This document shows positions 39,852-49,758 of a stretch of DNA of 64,000 nt, piece by piece (position 1 is the first letter of the stretch; every line of letters starts with the position of its first letter). Below the pieces are notes generated by a model, which saw nothing but the letters and a program-made list of their open reading frames with translations, did no database searches and was not told where the DNA came from. A program made the position numbers and the translations under genes. The DNA lies in contig CM066033.1 in the NCBI GenBank assembly GCA_033557465.1, positions 705,965,637 through 706,029,636 on the forward strand, written 5' to 3'. Origin of the DNA: Ichthyophis bannanicus (Eukaryota > Chordata > Amphibia > Gymnophiona > Ichthyophiidae).

Positions 39852-42800
39852 TTAAACATTCAATAGCACACTGCGCTCTCTGGGTGCCAAATTATTTATG
39901 ACGGGAGACCACAGAGCAATGAACATATCCCAGTGTTTGCCACCTTGTTGCTTTGCTGTTAGTTTTTCCATAAACATTAACTCCAACAGGGCCTTTTCCC
40001 ACAGTATCACCCCTGGGGGCGTATCCTCCATCCACCGGCTCAGTAAAGCCTTCTTAACTAGGAGGAACCCTCTCTCCAAGAGCCCCCGGTGGGCTGGTGC
40101 AACCCACTGAAAAGAATAGCCCCACTCATGAAACAAACATACTTCCCTTTGCAGAACCCCGCCTATCTCCAACCAACCCACCATCTTGGCACAGGCCTGG
40201 CCCCACAATGCCCACATCTCATGACAATCCCAGAATCTGTGCATAAAAGTTCCTACTGCTTGTCTACACCAAATACACTGATCAGTTGCCCTCAACCCTG
40301 CCTGGAATGCCCATTTATCAGTAGTATATGCTCTCCAAAGAAATTTATACTGCAATTCTTGCAAAGAAATCCATACTTTCCCCCTCTGTATCCCTCCAAA
40401 TGCGCTCCGCAGTAAATCCACTGTCACTCCTTCCACCCCATCTCTGCACCAACGATGCACCAACTCAGAGAGAAAGGACTCATCCCCCACCGGGCAAACT
40501 AGCTGCCTATACGCTGCCCCCCCCCCCCCCCCCAGATCTCTTTCTACCAAGGTATTCAAAATCTCTCGAGGGGTCCCAGTCCCTGTCCTAGCTCTCACCT
40601 ATCCCCATATCCCTCCCACATAATGCCTAATTTGCAAATACCCATAGAACTGATGCTTGGGAAGTTGATAATGAGCAGACAGAGTTTGGAAACTATCAAC
40701 TGCCTCCCCACCGGGCGTGCAAATGTCACCAAGACACACTATCCCCTTAGCTGCCCATTGATGAAATATGGTGCACGCAAGCAAGTCGGGGGGAAAGTCA
40801 GGGTTCCCCACCAAAGGTAACAACAGCGATCTCTTCCAGTTCCAGCCAAATCGAGAGCATAAAGCTCGCCAAGCAGCGCGGAGAGCGCCCATATACACAC
40901 CTCCCCCACCAGCTCGTACAGCACAAGGCCTCTCCATATGTAATAAACAGAGGCTATGGTAAGGAGCACACAACCAATTCAGCTGGTGTGTCGGGGCGCA
41001 ACCAGCACTCTCTCCCAGCAATCCCCAAATATGTCGGACCACATACCGGAGATTATAATTCCTGAGTGACGGTAGACCCAACCCCCCCTCTTCCTTCTGC
41101 CTCATCATGGCCTTCAACGGGATCCTCGCACGCTTACCTCCCCATAGGAAGTCCCTAAGAATTTTGTCCAATCTCTACCAATCCTTATCTAAGACCCAGA
41201 TAGGTAACAAACGCAACACATATAACCATCTAGGAAACTCAACCATGGTGAATAAGGCAATCTTCCCTCTCAGCGATAGGGGCATTCCCCGCCAGCCCTT
41301 GAAAACGTCCTTAGTCAAGCCAGGAATGTTTGCTTGATAGAGCCTCTCCGGCCTATCAGGTAGCCATATACCCAAATATTTGATAGAGCTCTCCGCCCAG
41401 ACAAGTGGGAAGGGACCCACCCACACCGGTCTCACTCGCCTGCCCACATCCAACGCCACCGACTTGGATGTATTGACCTTGAGTCCCGAAAAACTACCAA
41501 ACGCCTCTATCACCTGCAGCACCCGCGTGAAGGACTGCTGCGGCTGTGTCATGCATAGGAGCATATCGTCCGCAACCGCACTAGGTTTTAGCTCTTCATC
41601 CCCCATGCAAACCCCTCCAATCTGCGGGTCCCCCTGAATAGCCCGTAATAACGGCTCCAGTGCAAGTACAAACAGGAGAGGCGACAAGGGACATCCCTGG
41701 CGCGTGCCTCTTTCCAATACAAACGGATCCGAGAAGGTGCCATTCACTCCCACTCTAGCCATGGGTTTCGCATACAAAGCTCAGATCCATTGCACAAACT
41801 CCCCTTGGAACCCAAAACTATGCAGCACATCGCACAGGAAAGTCCATGCCACTCTGTCAAACGCCTTTTCCACGTCCAGGCTCGCTAAAAGCATAGCTTC
41901 CCCCTGTCGCAGGCAGTGCTCCATCCCCAGAATCAGTTTAGCAATATTCCTGGATGCATCCCTCCCTTGAACAAAACCCACTTGCCGAGAATCTATAAGT
42001 GACGGCAATATAGGATTTAGCCTCTTAGCCAAGACCGACGCCAGTATCTTCATATCACAATTAATAAGAGATATCAGCCTATATGAGGCAGGATCAGTCA
42101 GGACCTTCCCCGGCTTCGGAATCACCATAATGTCTGCACACCTCATATCTCTAGGGAATTCGCCCACCCGGCGAACCTCATCAAACATAACCACCATAGA
42201 GGGGGCAAGCCTGGATGCCAAAATCTTGTAATACTCGATACTGAACCCATCTGGGCCGGGGGCCTTATGTGCCTTCCCTTTCCTGATCACCATTTGAATT
42301 TCCCCCACGGTCAACGGCTCATTCAGCCGCTGCAGCTCCTCCTGCACTATCTCGGGGAGAGACAAGGTACGTAGAAACTCCAGCCCCTTTCCATACTCCC
42401 TCTCCTCTTCTGTATACAGCTTAGCGTAAAACATGTGGAAAAGCTGCGCTATCTGAGAGGGCTGATGCTGTAAATCACCTCGCTCATCCTTAAGGACAGG
42501 TACAAACCGAGCGCCCCCCAGATCTCGAACCAACTTAGCCAACAGCCTCCCGGATCTATTTCCATACCTAAAGAACTGATGCCTGTAATACTGCAGAGAC
42601 AGAACAGCTCTTCTCTGAAGCAACTCATTAAGCGCCGCTTGGGCTCCAGCATACTCCAACTGCAGAATCTTACCATCTTTCTTACAAAGCTGACGTTGCA
42701 AGTCCCACACTCTACACTCCAGCACCAAAATGCTGCGATCCAGGTGCTTACGTCTCTTTATACAGTATGACATAACAGCCCCCCTCATTACCGCTTTACT

Positions 42801-43655
42801 GGTTTCCCAGAGGAGTACCGGTGAGCACTCCGGTGTGTCATTAAAGAGAAGAAACTCATCCCACTGATCTTCCAGGTATTTCCTAAACTCCGGATCCTCC
42901 CACAGATACGCAGGGAAATGCCAACCCTTTCTTGACGGTCCCTGACAATCCAAAGTTATCCACACCATCCCATGGTCAGACACCACTATGGGTTCAATAA
43001 CCGCCCTCAGCACCTTAGAGATCGCCCCCTCACTCACCAGGACATAGTCAGTACGCGACCAGGAAAGATGGGCTCTAGACTGATGAGTGTACTCGCGCAT
43101 CCCAGGGTTTAGGGTATGCCATATGTCCACCATGTCCCCCATCCTACATAGGTAACCCACCCCTCTTCTCTGCCAAGCTCCTAAGCCACTTTTCTGTGAT
43201 TTGTCTAGGTTCGGGTCATGAGGGCAATTAAAATCTCCAGCTAAGATCAGGTTCTTTGTCCCTGCTCTCTTTGCAAACCCCAACAGCTTACGAAAGAAAC
43301 TGTGATCATACACATTCGGGGCATAGATGTTGGCAAGCCAAACTTCCTCGTTGTACAGCTTAGCATGCAATAATACATATCTCCCTCCCGGGTCGACCTC
43401 CATCTTACGCACCTCAAAGGGGACACCCCGCTTCACCAACACCACCACCCCTGCCTGCTTGGTACCCGATGATGCTCCATAGGCGGCCGCTACCCAATCC
43501 CTAGCTAACTTTTGGTGCTCCACTACACTCAAGTGCGTCTCTTGCAATAGCGCTATATGCACCCTTTTCCGCTTAAGTAACTGCAAAAGCTTTGTGCGCT
43601 TAATTGGAGACCCTATTCCCCCCACATTCCAAGAAATAATCTTTACACTAGGCAT
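39852..43655 (-). pseudogene. L1-type ORF2: AP endonuclease, reverse transcriptase, Cys-rich C-terminus; broken
   Basis: ATG at 43655. The endonuclease has ISWNVGGIGSP, LLQETHL (catalytic Glu), LAGDFNCPHD, a Ser-Arg-Thr-Asp-Tyr box and VVSDHGMV (catalytic Asp-His), so its active site looks complete. RT motifs are KAPGPDGFSIEYYK, YRLISLINCDMKI and LASLDVEKAFDRV. A stop follows at 41781. The frame resumes with RQGCPLSPLLFVLALEPL and VADDMLL (normally FADD). Further frame changes lie near 41174 and 40599. The C-terminus carries CIWC ... HRFWDC, the usual zinc-knuckle-like motif of L1 ORF2p. Normally the protein nicks the target and primes reverse transcription from it. Confidence 0.87.
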
Positions 43656-44285
43656 GGATTATTTGTGAGGATTCTGCCAACCGTCTAAACCACAACTGCC
43701 CGTGCTCCAGGAGTTGCCCAGCCTCAACTCCCAAGCATTGCTTCTCCCCTCCACCCAGTACAAAGTGTCTCCCAAATTTACAAATCTCTCCCTGTACCTG
43801 ACGCCCCCATTGCATCTCACACCCTCCCCCCAACTTCTCAAACCCCCCTTCCTCCCCCTCCCTCTCCCTCTGTCCCCCCCTTTCCCCCTCCCCTAACACC
43901 CCACCTCCCCACCCTACCCTCCCCCCATTCGCTCCAACCATCTCCAAGCCATCGACACCCTCCACATCACTCCAACATACACTCTCACATTCAAGCCTCC
44001 ATTTACATTCTCCCACTCCACTATTTCCTGCATTCAATCCCATTCCCCCAACAACAACAACCCTTGCCGTAGCAGGGTACCCCTGTGTAGGGGTAAGATC
44101 ACTCTCCATACACCTCCAGGCCCCCTTTGGCCTACTAAAACTGAGGCGACTTAAAGTCCATGGTGCTCCTGCGTCCCAAGGTCCATGACCGAAAAAGAGT
44201 AAATCCGACAATATTGAGGCAACTCATCTGCACTTCCCAGAGAGGTTTCCACTCTCAGAACTAGCCAAACTCAAGCACAGTCACA
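43656..44285 (-). other. Inter-ORF spacer of the L1-type LINE
   Basis: 630 bp, strongly C/T-rich on the plus strand (poly-C and CCCCCT runs near 43800-43920). It has no supported protein. Confidence 0.5.
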
Positions 44286-45131
44286 CTAAGCTGCATTTGT
44301 CGAGGTCCCAGACAGGATTGTGGCAGTGAACTTTCGCGCCGCCTCCACGTGCTCAAAAGTGTGTGTTTCGCCCTTAAGGAAGACTCGCAAAATCGCTAGG
44401 TAGCTCAGCGCGAAGCGAATCCCTCCGTTAACGAGATCGCTGCAGATGGGCGAAAACTCCTTCTGCTTTGCGGCCAATGCCGCGGAGTAGTCCTGAAATA
44501 AAAATATTGGAGCATTTTCCAGCTTCAAATCTCTCTTTTTCCGATATGCTTGCAAAAGTAGAGTCTTATGGTGAAAGTTCAGCAAGCGAGCTAACACAGG
44601 CCTAGGTCTGTTACATCCCTCCATCCACTGCCCCAGCCTGTGAGCTCTCTTCACCTTAATCTGGCCCTGTAGATCTACGAGGCCCAACTCTTTTGGCTGC
44701 CATACCTCAAATAAGTTGAATAGCTGAGTTCCCGCCCAAGATTCTGGCACCCCGATCAATCGGAGGTTATTCCTACGGGAACAATTCTCCAAATCGTCCA
44801 CTTTAAGTAGTAAGGCATCAATTTGTTTTTGTTGTTGGTGGTTGCAGCGCTCCAGTGCTAGCTCGCTATCCTCAAGCACTGTCACACGCTGTTCCACTTC
44901 ATTGACTCTCCTTGTGAGTTCACCAAAAGTGTCACTCATCTCCTCTAGCTTCTTTAAGACCATATCAAATTTAGGTTCTAAGAGCTTGGCAACCTCCATC
45001 GCCATCTCCTCCGGTCCAGAGTCCATGCTGTCTTTTCCCGGGGAATTGTGCACCGATGCGGCCTTAGCTGCCGACACCATCTTTGTGTCCCGTGCACTCG
45101 CGGCTTTATCCCTCCTCGCCGCTGCCTTCAT
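44286..45131 (-). CDS. L1-type ORF1 protein
   Basis: The frame is open from at least 45239, with the first ATG at about 45131 (MKAAARRDKAASA). The N-terminus is basic. Next comes a coiled coil (VLKKLEEMSDTFGELTRRVN, then EVEQRVTVLEDSE). The junction LENCSRRNNLRLIGVPES leads into the RNA-recognition domain, and HRLGQW, PRPVLARLLNF and IFLFQDYSAAL mark the C-terminal domain. This is the standard L1 ORF1p order for a trimeric RNA-binding chaperone. About 280 residues, with no internal stop. An intact ORF1 next to a broken ORF2 is unremarkable for a fairly young dead copy. Confidence 0.83.
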   Translation of the reverse strand: MKAAARRDKAASARDTKMVSAAKAASVHNSPGKDSMDSGPEEMAMEVAKLLEPKFDMVLKKLEEMSDTFGELTRRVNEVEQRVTVLEDSELALERCNHQQQKQIDALLLKVDDLENCSRRNNLRLIGVPESWAGTQLFNLFEVWQPKELGLVDLQGQIKVKRAHRLGQWMEGCNRPRPVLARLLNFHHKTLLLQAYRKKRDLKLENAPIFLFQDYSAALAAKQKEFSPICSDLVNGGIRFALSYLAILRVFLKGETHTFEHVEAARKFTATILSGTSTNAA

Positions 45132-45308
45132 TCCCCTCCTAGAACGACGCCAATCTCCGAAAAGGTACTCTGGCTTTCCCTCTGGTATCTGAGATAACTC
45201 CCACTCCACTCCACGCTGATGTCGCCGATTTAACTTCAAAGGTTCTTAGGGCGGCCTGGGAGCGCGATGAGGAACGTCCTCACCCGCTCATGTGCGCACG
45301 TGATCTCC

Positions 45309-45675
45309 TTTAGTATGCCTTATAACTTTAGGTTTCTGTTCAGTCTGTCATCCTTTGGACCACAAAGATCAGGAAGGGAGGGGGGGAGAGAGGAGTATGT
45401 ACTTAGGGGTCTGTTTACTAACTGGCGGTAGCGGACTCCGTGCGATATCGGAGCCGCGGCCGCATTGAAATCAGTCTGCTACCGCCAGTTAGTAAACAGA
45501 CCCCTTAGTGTCTCTTAGGCTCTGCTACCTCTAGATGCAGAACAATTGAGAGAGATAAGAATCTGCATGCCAGACAGTTTATTTGCAAAGCACTTTCAGA
45601 AGTCTCTATAATAGTTTTCTGATCTTTCTGTATTTTATAAAAACAACAAATTAAACTTCTAAAACCTTTCTAACA
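45309..45675 (-). repeat. ERV-1 3' LTR, inner part, with MITE
   Basis: Continues the LTR after the LINE and matches about 60275-60532. It ends CCTTTCTAACA on the plus strand. A 99-bp MITE (45406-45504) is inserted in it and absent from the 5' LTR, which gives an exact empty site for comparison. Confidence 0.88.
45406..45504. repeat. Harbinger-like palindromic MITE with TTA duplication
   Basis: The 27-bp perfect inverted ends start GGGGTCTGTTTACTAACTGG and enclose a GC-rich middle (CGATATCG, GCCGCGGCCGC). It is flanked by TTA at 45403-45405 and 45505-45507. The other LTR of ERV-1 reads GTACTTAGTGTCTC without the insert. A 3-bp TTA duplication with terminal G runs points to the PIF/Harbinger group. 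No transposase is encoded. Confidence 0.82.
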
Positions 45676-46171
45676 ACTCCCTCCTTTTTTTTTCTTTTAT
45701 ACAGTTTTGGTGTTTTTACACTTGCTATACAATTTCATATGAAGCTTCTCAGCCAACTCTTCTGCCAGAGTGTTAGAGCCTTGTAATACCTTTGTTATTG
45801 TACCATCAGGGGCAATATTATTTGGAATTAAGTACAACATTTACCCCCCCCCCTGAATATTATACAAGCCAAATTTTCAGCTAACATCATATCTAAAATC
45901 ATAGATTTTCCCAGGCCATCCTGCTTGTGGCATCCAACTGTTCTCCTATCCCTTTCACTGCATCTCTGATGTAGCTTATAAATATTTGCTGATTATAGTA
46001 TATGTAATTAATCTAATCTACATTTTTATTAATTGTGGACCACCAAAATAATGCTGATTCAAACCCTGCCGCTATCTGATTTCTGGCTCTGAACTCATCT
46101 GGGACTCCCTGGGGCACCCCCTATAGTATCAATGTCAATTCTATCATCAAATGATGTTCCTAACACATTGG
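45676..46171 (-). pseudogene. ERV-1 envelope transmembrane-subunit remnant
   Basis: The minus strand reads, through several stops and frame changes, a segment like the retroviral TM ectodomain (DATSRMAWEN, then LAENLACI, then a Cys-Cys pair about 15 residues on). This is the region with the immunosuppressive-like helix and the CX6CC-type cysteines. There is no open frame and no surface subunit; the rest of env is missing or displaced by the DIRS insertions. The assignment rests on a short, damaged stretch. Confidence 0.4.
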
Positions 46172-46735
46172 TAGTAATTACACTAACCTGGTAATTGTAG
46201 TTCCTTTAGTGACGACAGCTTAGTCCTCCACTTCTGGGTTGTGAACCTCCTCCTGCAGCATGAAGACTGGATATGACAAACTTGTGACATCACGGGATAT
46301 AGCATACTGGAACCTCCCATCAGCCCCAGTGAACTACTGACAAAGCAGACTCAAAAGAGCAACAAATAAGTAGCTAATTATCAACCATAATGCAAGAACT
46401 CAATCCTTAATCTCTAAAACTACTAACATTGAACCGAGAACTAGTCGGCCCAACCAAGTCCCTGTCGGGCTAAACGACTTGCTATCGCAGCCATACTCCA
46501 GCTCCTCTGCCACACCAAAGACGGAACCAGAGAGCACGGCACAGCCACTAAAGAACGTGACCACTTACCTGACAGTTGCACAGAATGTCATTGAACGCGC
46601 TCCGATAACTGGTACTCGCTAGGGAGGGAAGGAGGACTAAGCTGTCGTCACTAAGGGAACTACAATTACCAGGTTAGTGTAATTACTACTTCCTTAGCAT
46701 TCCTCCAGCTTAGTCCTCCACTTCTGGGATGTACC
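46172..46735 (-). repeat. DIRS-4 terminal repeat and internal complementary region
   Basis: 46172-46228 (TAGTAATTACACTAACCTGG ... TTAGTCCTC) is inverted at 46632-46688. It is followed by a direct partial copy (TCCAGCTTAGTCCTCCACTT, 46704-46723). The non-coding part between has no gene. Confidence 0.8.
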
Positions 46736-46744
46736 AGAGCAGCA

Positions 46745-48307
46745 CTAACGGGCGGGACCATGCCATCCGGAGCGCAAAACCGCCGCCCCGAAACAGGCAT
46801 CCTTTGCCACCAACACATCCAGGCGGTAGTGTTTACTGAAAGTATGCAGAGAGGACCACGTAGCCGCTCTGCAAATATCCACCGGCGGAACCAAGCCATG
46901 CTCCGCCCAGGAAGCCGCCTGCGCTCTAGTGGAATGCGCTCTCAAGCCCACCGGCGCCGGCCGCCCACGCAAAACATAGGCCGACACGATGGTTTCTTTA
47001 ATCCATCTGGCGATAGTTGCCTTTGCCGCCGCTTCCCCTTTCCGCAGACCTGTGAAGACCACGAAAAGCCTATCCAACTTGCGAAAGGGTTCGGAAACCT
47101 TCAAATACTGTTTCAACACTCTTTTGACGTCGAGGCGGCGCAATCCCCGATCCGACACGTCTTCTCCGCCTGCCCCAAGAACCGGCAAAGAGACCGCTTG
47201 ATTTAAATGAAACGGGGAGGAAACTTTCAGCAAAAATGACGGAACCGTGCGAAGAACCACCTTCTCCTTAGAGAAACACAAAAACGGCTCCCGACAAGAA
47301 GGCGCCTGTAACTCCGAAATACGCCGCGCTGAACAAATGGCCACCAAAAAGACCGTCTTCAAGGTGACATCCTTAACGGACGCCTGATTCAAGGGCTCAA
47401 AGGGCTCCTTGACCAGGGCCCCCAAGACCAGATTAAGATCCCAGGGCGGAACCGAAATCCGACAATCTGGCCGCAACCTGGCCACCGCTTTAAGAAAACG
47501 CACCACATCGACATGCATTCCAAGAGACACCCCTTGAATCTTTCCTCTATAGCAGGCAAGGGCCGCTAACTGAACTCTTAGAGAGCTGACCGCTAAGCCT
47601 TTATCGAAACCGTCTTGCAGAAAAGCTAACAGCACTGGAACAGAAGCCGTAGACGCCCGATACTGCCGTCGAGAACACCAATCCTCAAAAATCCGCCAAA
47701 TGCACAAATATGCTAATGATGTGGAGCGCTTCCGCGCCTGAAGCAAAGTGGAAATAACTTCTCTAGAATACCCTTTCTTTCTCAGACGCGCCCTTTCAAT
47801 GGCCAAGCCGTAAGCGAGAATCGATCCACCTGAGGCATCTGAAGTGGACCTTGGATCAACAGCTTCGCGGACACCGGCAACTTCCACGGGACTCCGTCCA
47901 GCAACCGCATGAGATCGGCGTACCAAGGGCGTCTCGACCAGTCCGGAGCCAGCAGTAGGACCCGACCCGGATGCGCCTAGATCCGCTGAAGCACTCGTCC
48001 GATGAACGCCCATGGTGGGAAGATATACAAGAGCCCCGCTGTCGGCCAAGGTTGCATTAATGCGTCGATGCCTTCCGACATTCTCTCTCGCCTTCTGCTG
48101 AAGAAACGCGACACCTTCGCAGACGGAAGAGTCGCCATCAGATCCATGATTGGCTGACCCCATCGCTGAACCAGCTGCTCGAACACATCCGGATGCAGCT
48201 CCCATTCCCCCGCATCCACTTGGACTCGGCTGAGGTAATCGGCCTGTATGTTGTCTTTTCCTGCTATGTGTGCCGCCGAGATTGCTGTCACTCGAGACTC
48301 CGCCCAA
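46745..48307 (-). CDS. DIRS-4 tyrosine recombinase, apparently intact
   Basis: 520 open codons. The first 160 or so overlap RNase H/methyltransferase in another frame and are probably not translated as such, so the real start may lie near 47850. The domain has SLAYLCIWRIFEDWCSRRQY (N-terminal helices), ICSARRISELQA (first catalytic Arg, about 47338-47303), LRAHSTRAQA (His-x-x-Arg, about 46953-46924) and TFSKHYRLD (Tyr, about 46843). The catalytic set is complete with no stop. The rest of the element is truncated, but this gene could still make a protein if transcribed. Confidence 0.8.
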   Translation of the reverse strand: MGGVSSDSNLGGTHSRKRQHTGRLPQPSPSGCGGMGAASGCVRAAGSAMGSANHGSDGDSSVCEGVAFLQQKARENVGRHRRINATLADSGALVYLPTMGVHRTSASADLGASGSGPTAGSGLVETPLVRRSHAVAGRSPVEVAGVREAVDPRSTSDASGGSILAYGLAIERARLRKKGYSREVISTLLQARKRSTSLAYLCIWRIFEDWCSRRQYRASTASVPVLLAFLQDGFDKGLAVSSLRVQLAALACYRGKIQGVSLGMHVDVVRFLKAVARLRPDCRISVPPWDLNLVLGALVKEPFEPLNQASVKDVTLKTVFLVAICSARRISELQAPSCREPFLCFSKEKVVLRTVPSFLLKVSSPFHLNQAVSLPVLGAGGEDVSDRGLRRLDVKRVLKQYLKVSEPFRKLDRLFVVFTGLRKGEAAAKATIARWIKETIVSAYVLRGRPAPVGLRAHSTRAQAASWAEHGLVPPVDICRAATWSSLHTFSKHYRLDVLVAKDACFGAAVLRSGWHGPAR

Positions 48308-48465
48308 GAGAACAGATTGTCCGCTTCCTCTTCCATCGCCACACTTCCGGTACCTCCTTGACGATTGATGTAGGCTACTGTCGCCGCGTTGTCGGACAAC
48401 ACCCGGACCGCTCGCCCCATCACCTGTGGCTCGAACCGGCCGAGGGCTAACCAGACTGCAACCTA
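47960..48465 (-). pseudogene. DIRS-4 RNase H and methyltransferase-like remnant
   Basis: RNase H: VLSDNAATVAYINRQGGTGS and NIQADYLSR. The methyltransferase-like segment starts MDLMATLPSAKVSRFFSRR, then YIFPPWAFIGRVLQRI, followed by a TAG. The downstream LLLAPDWSRRPW block continues in frame after that stop. The RT and gag of this family are missing. Confidence 0.72.
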
Positions 48466-49758
48466 CTTGAGAAGATATATAGAGAATCTATTCCCCTTGG
48501 TTATGATCCAAAAGGATGCTAGCTAGTAAAATAACCAGGATGGTCATATGAAAACAGAGGATGATATCAATCTGTAGCCAGCAAGTCCTTAGTCGTCCAA
48601 GACTCTAGCATGGTAAGTAGACAGAAGACAGATAAGGATGAGGTATCATGTTGACCTGCTGAAGGGCAAAAAGTATCATACATTCTTACCATGAGGACGA
48701 GCTGCAAGGAGAAAGAGCATATCCCCGATTGGGAATGCTATGGACCAAAGCAGGGAATTGGCAACTCCTTAAGCCCTTAGGTAAGAGAAGGCCTATGTCC
48801 TTTATGGCAAAAGGAGATAGTAAAAGAAGGGAGAACCTTCTAGTCATGGGAGACATGACTGAAAAGCCTTTTCTAACCATCTAAGATAGCTGTTGGAGAA
48901 AAAAACCCCATGCTCTCTAGCAAGGGCCCATAGTGGAAAGCTTCTCTGTAGAATTGCAGAGAGCATGATGCAGGAGAATGAGGAGATAGAACTGGCTGCT
49001 AGAGAGCCAGTATCTCTGCCAACTATGCTGCCAAATCCAGGAGAATGGAGATGGCAGAAATAGAAGACCATCTAGAAAGCTTGTAGTGAGATAATCTCCA
49101 AGATAGATGGAAGCACTGACTTGGAGCCACTACTAAGACTAGACAGAATGTTAGTGGAGGACAAATCTGGTTGTTTGTGGACAAGAACCAGTGGTCGAAA
49201 CATTAAGGCTCCTGCATAGGCAGCTGCTAGCAAGATAGCAGAAAGAATCTTACTGTTGAAAAACAGAAAGAACAGACAGAACAGGAGTAGAAACTCTGGA
49301 CATGTCTGATAAGCTGCTACAAAGTAAGATGGAAACAGAGGAGGTAACTCAGAGAGGAAAACTCCACACTGGAAAGTGAGAAAACTAGAGAGGCTGAAGA
49401 AAAAAGCCCTCTGTAATTAATTCCGCTCTTACAGAGGAAAAAGCTTGGTAAGAGGGTGAAGAGAATAGAGCTGAAGAAGACTTACCAAGTAGTAAGTCTA
49501 TAGAAAGGAAAAATACATGCTGGCACAGGAACTACCATTTAATAGTGGTCAGACCTCTTTCCTTAGCAGGAAAAGAGGAGAAACCTGTGACCTATAGGCA
49601 TGAACATCCTGACAGCTCATAGAAATATAGAAAAAATGGATGTCTTTTGGAAAGAGATCCATGTGTAGGGGTTAGAATGAAGCAGTGGATTGCCTCTATT
49701 GAGAAGAAACAACTGTAGATTCTAACCCCAAGAGTCACAAGCATTTGATGATGACTGA
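48466..49758. other. A/G-rich stretch without recognisable gene
   Basis: No DIRS RT motifs are readable on either strand, and no terminal repeat is seen. It may be decayed DIRS-5 sequence downstream of gag, or an unidentified insert. Confidence 0.3.

Larger units (their letters stand above)
39309..45308 (-). mobile_element. L1-type LINE, near full length (about 6.0 kb)
   Basis: Inserted in the ERV-1 3' LTR. It is flanked by TTTAGTATGCCTT(T/A)TA at 39292-39308 and 45309-45324, a duplication of about 16 bp. On the minus strand ORF1 precedes ORF2 by an unusually long C/T-rich spacer (about 630 bp). The 3' end is A-rich but has no clean poly(A). ORF2 is broken at three or more places, ORF1 is open. 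Confidence 0.85.
46172..48465 (-). mobile_element. DIRS-4, 5'-truncated DIRS of a separate family
   Basis: The terminal repeat 46172-46228 is the reverse complement of 46632-46688 with one mismatch (57 bp). The repeat sequence is unrelated to DIRS-1/3/5. It contains the internal complementary region, the recombinase and part of RNase H/methyltransferase. It is cut at about 48465, where a sequence of another DIRS type begins. Confidence 0.78.

Noticed and set aside
43648..44211. 187-codon minus-strand frame between L1 ORF1 and ORF2
   Set aside because: It consists of Gly/Glu/Arg repeats produced by a C/T-rich spacer and has no similarity to a LINE protein.
38742..45675. A 6.9-kb LTR retrotransposon between two different repeats
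   Set aside because: Comparison with 59699-60532 shows the two flanks to be one LTR split by a LINE with its own duplication.
45676..46171. A functional retroviral envelope gene
   Set aside because: Only a short damaged TM-like stretch is readable. There are many stops and no surface subunit.
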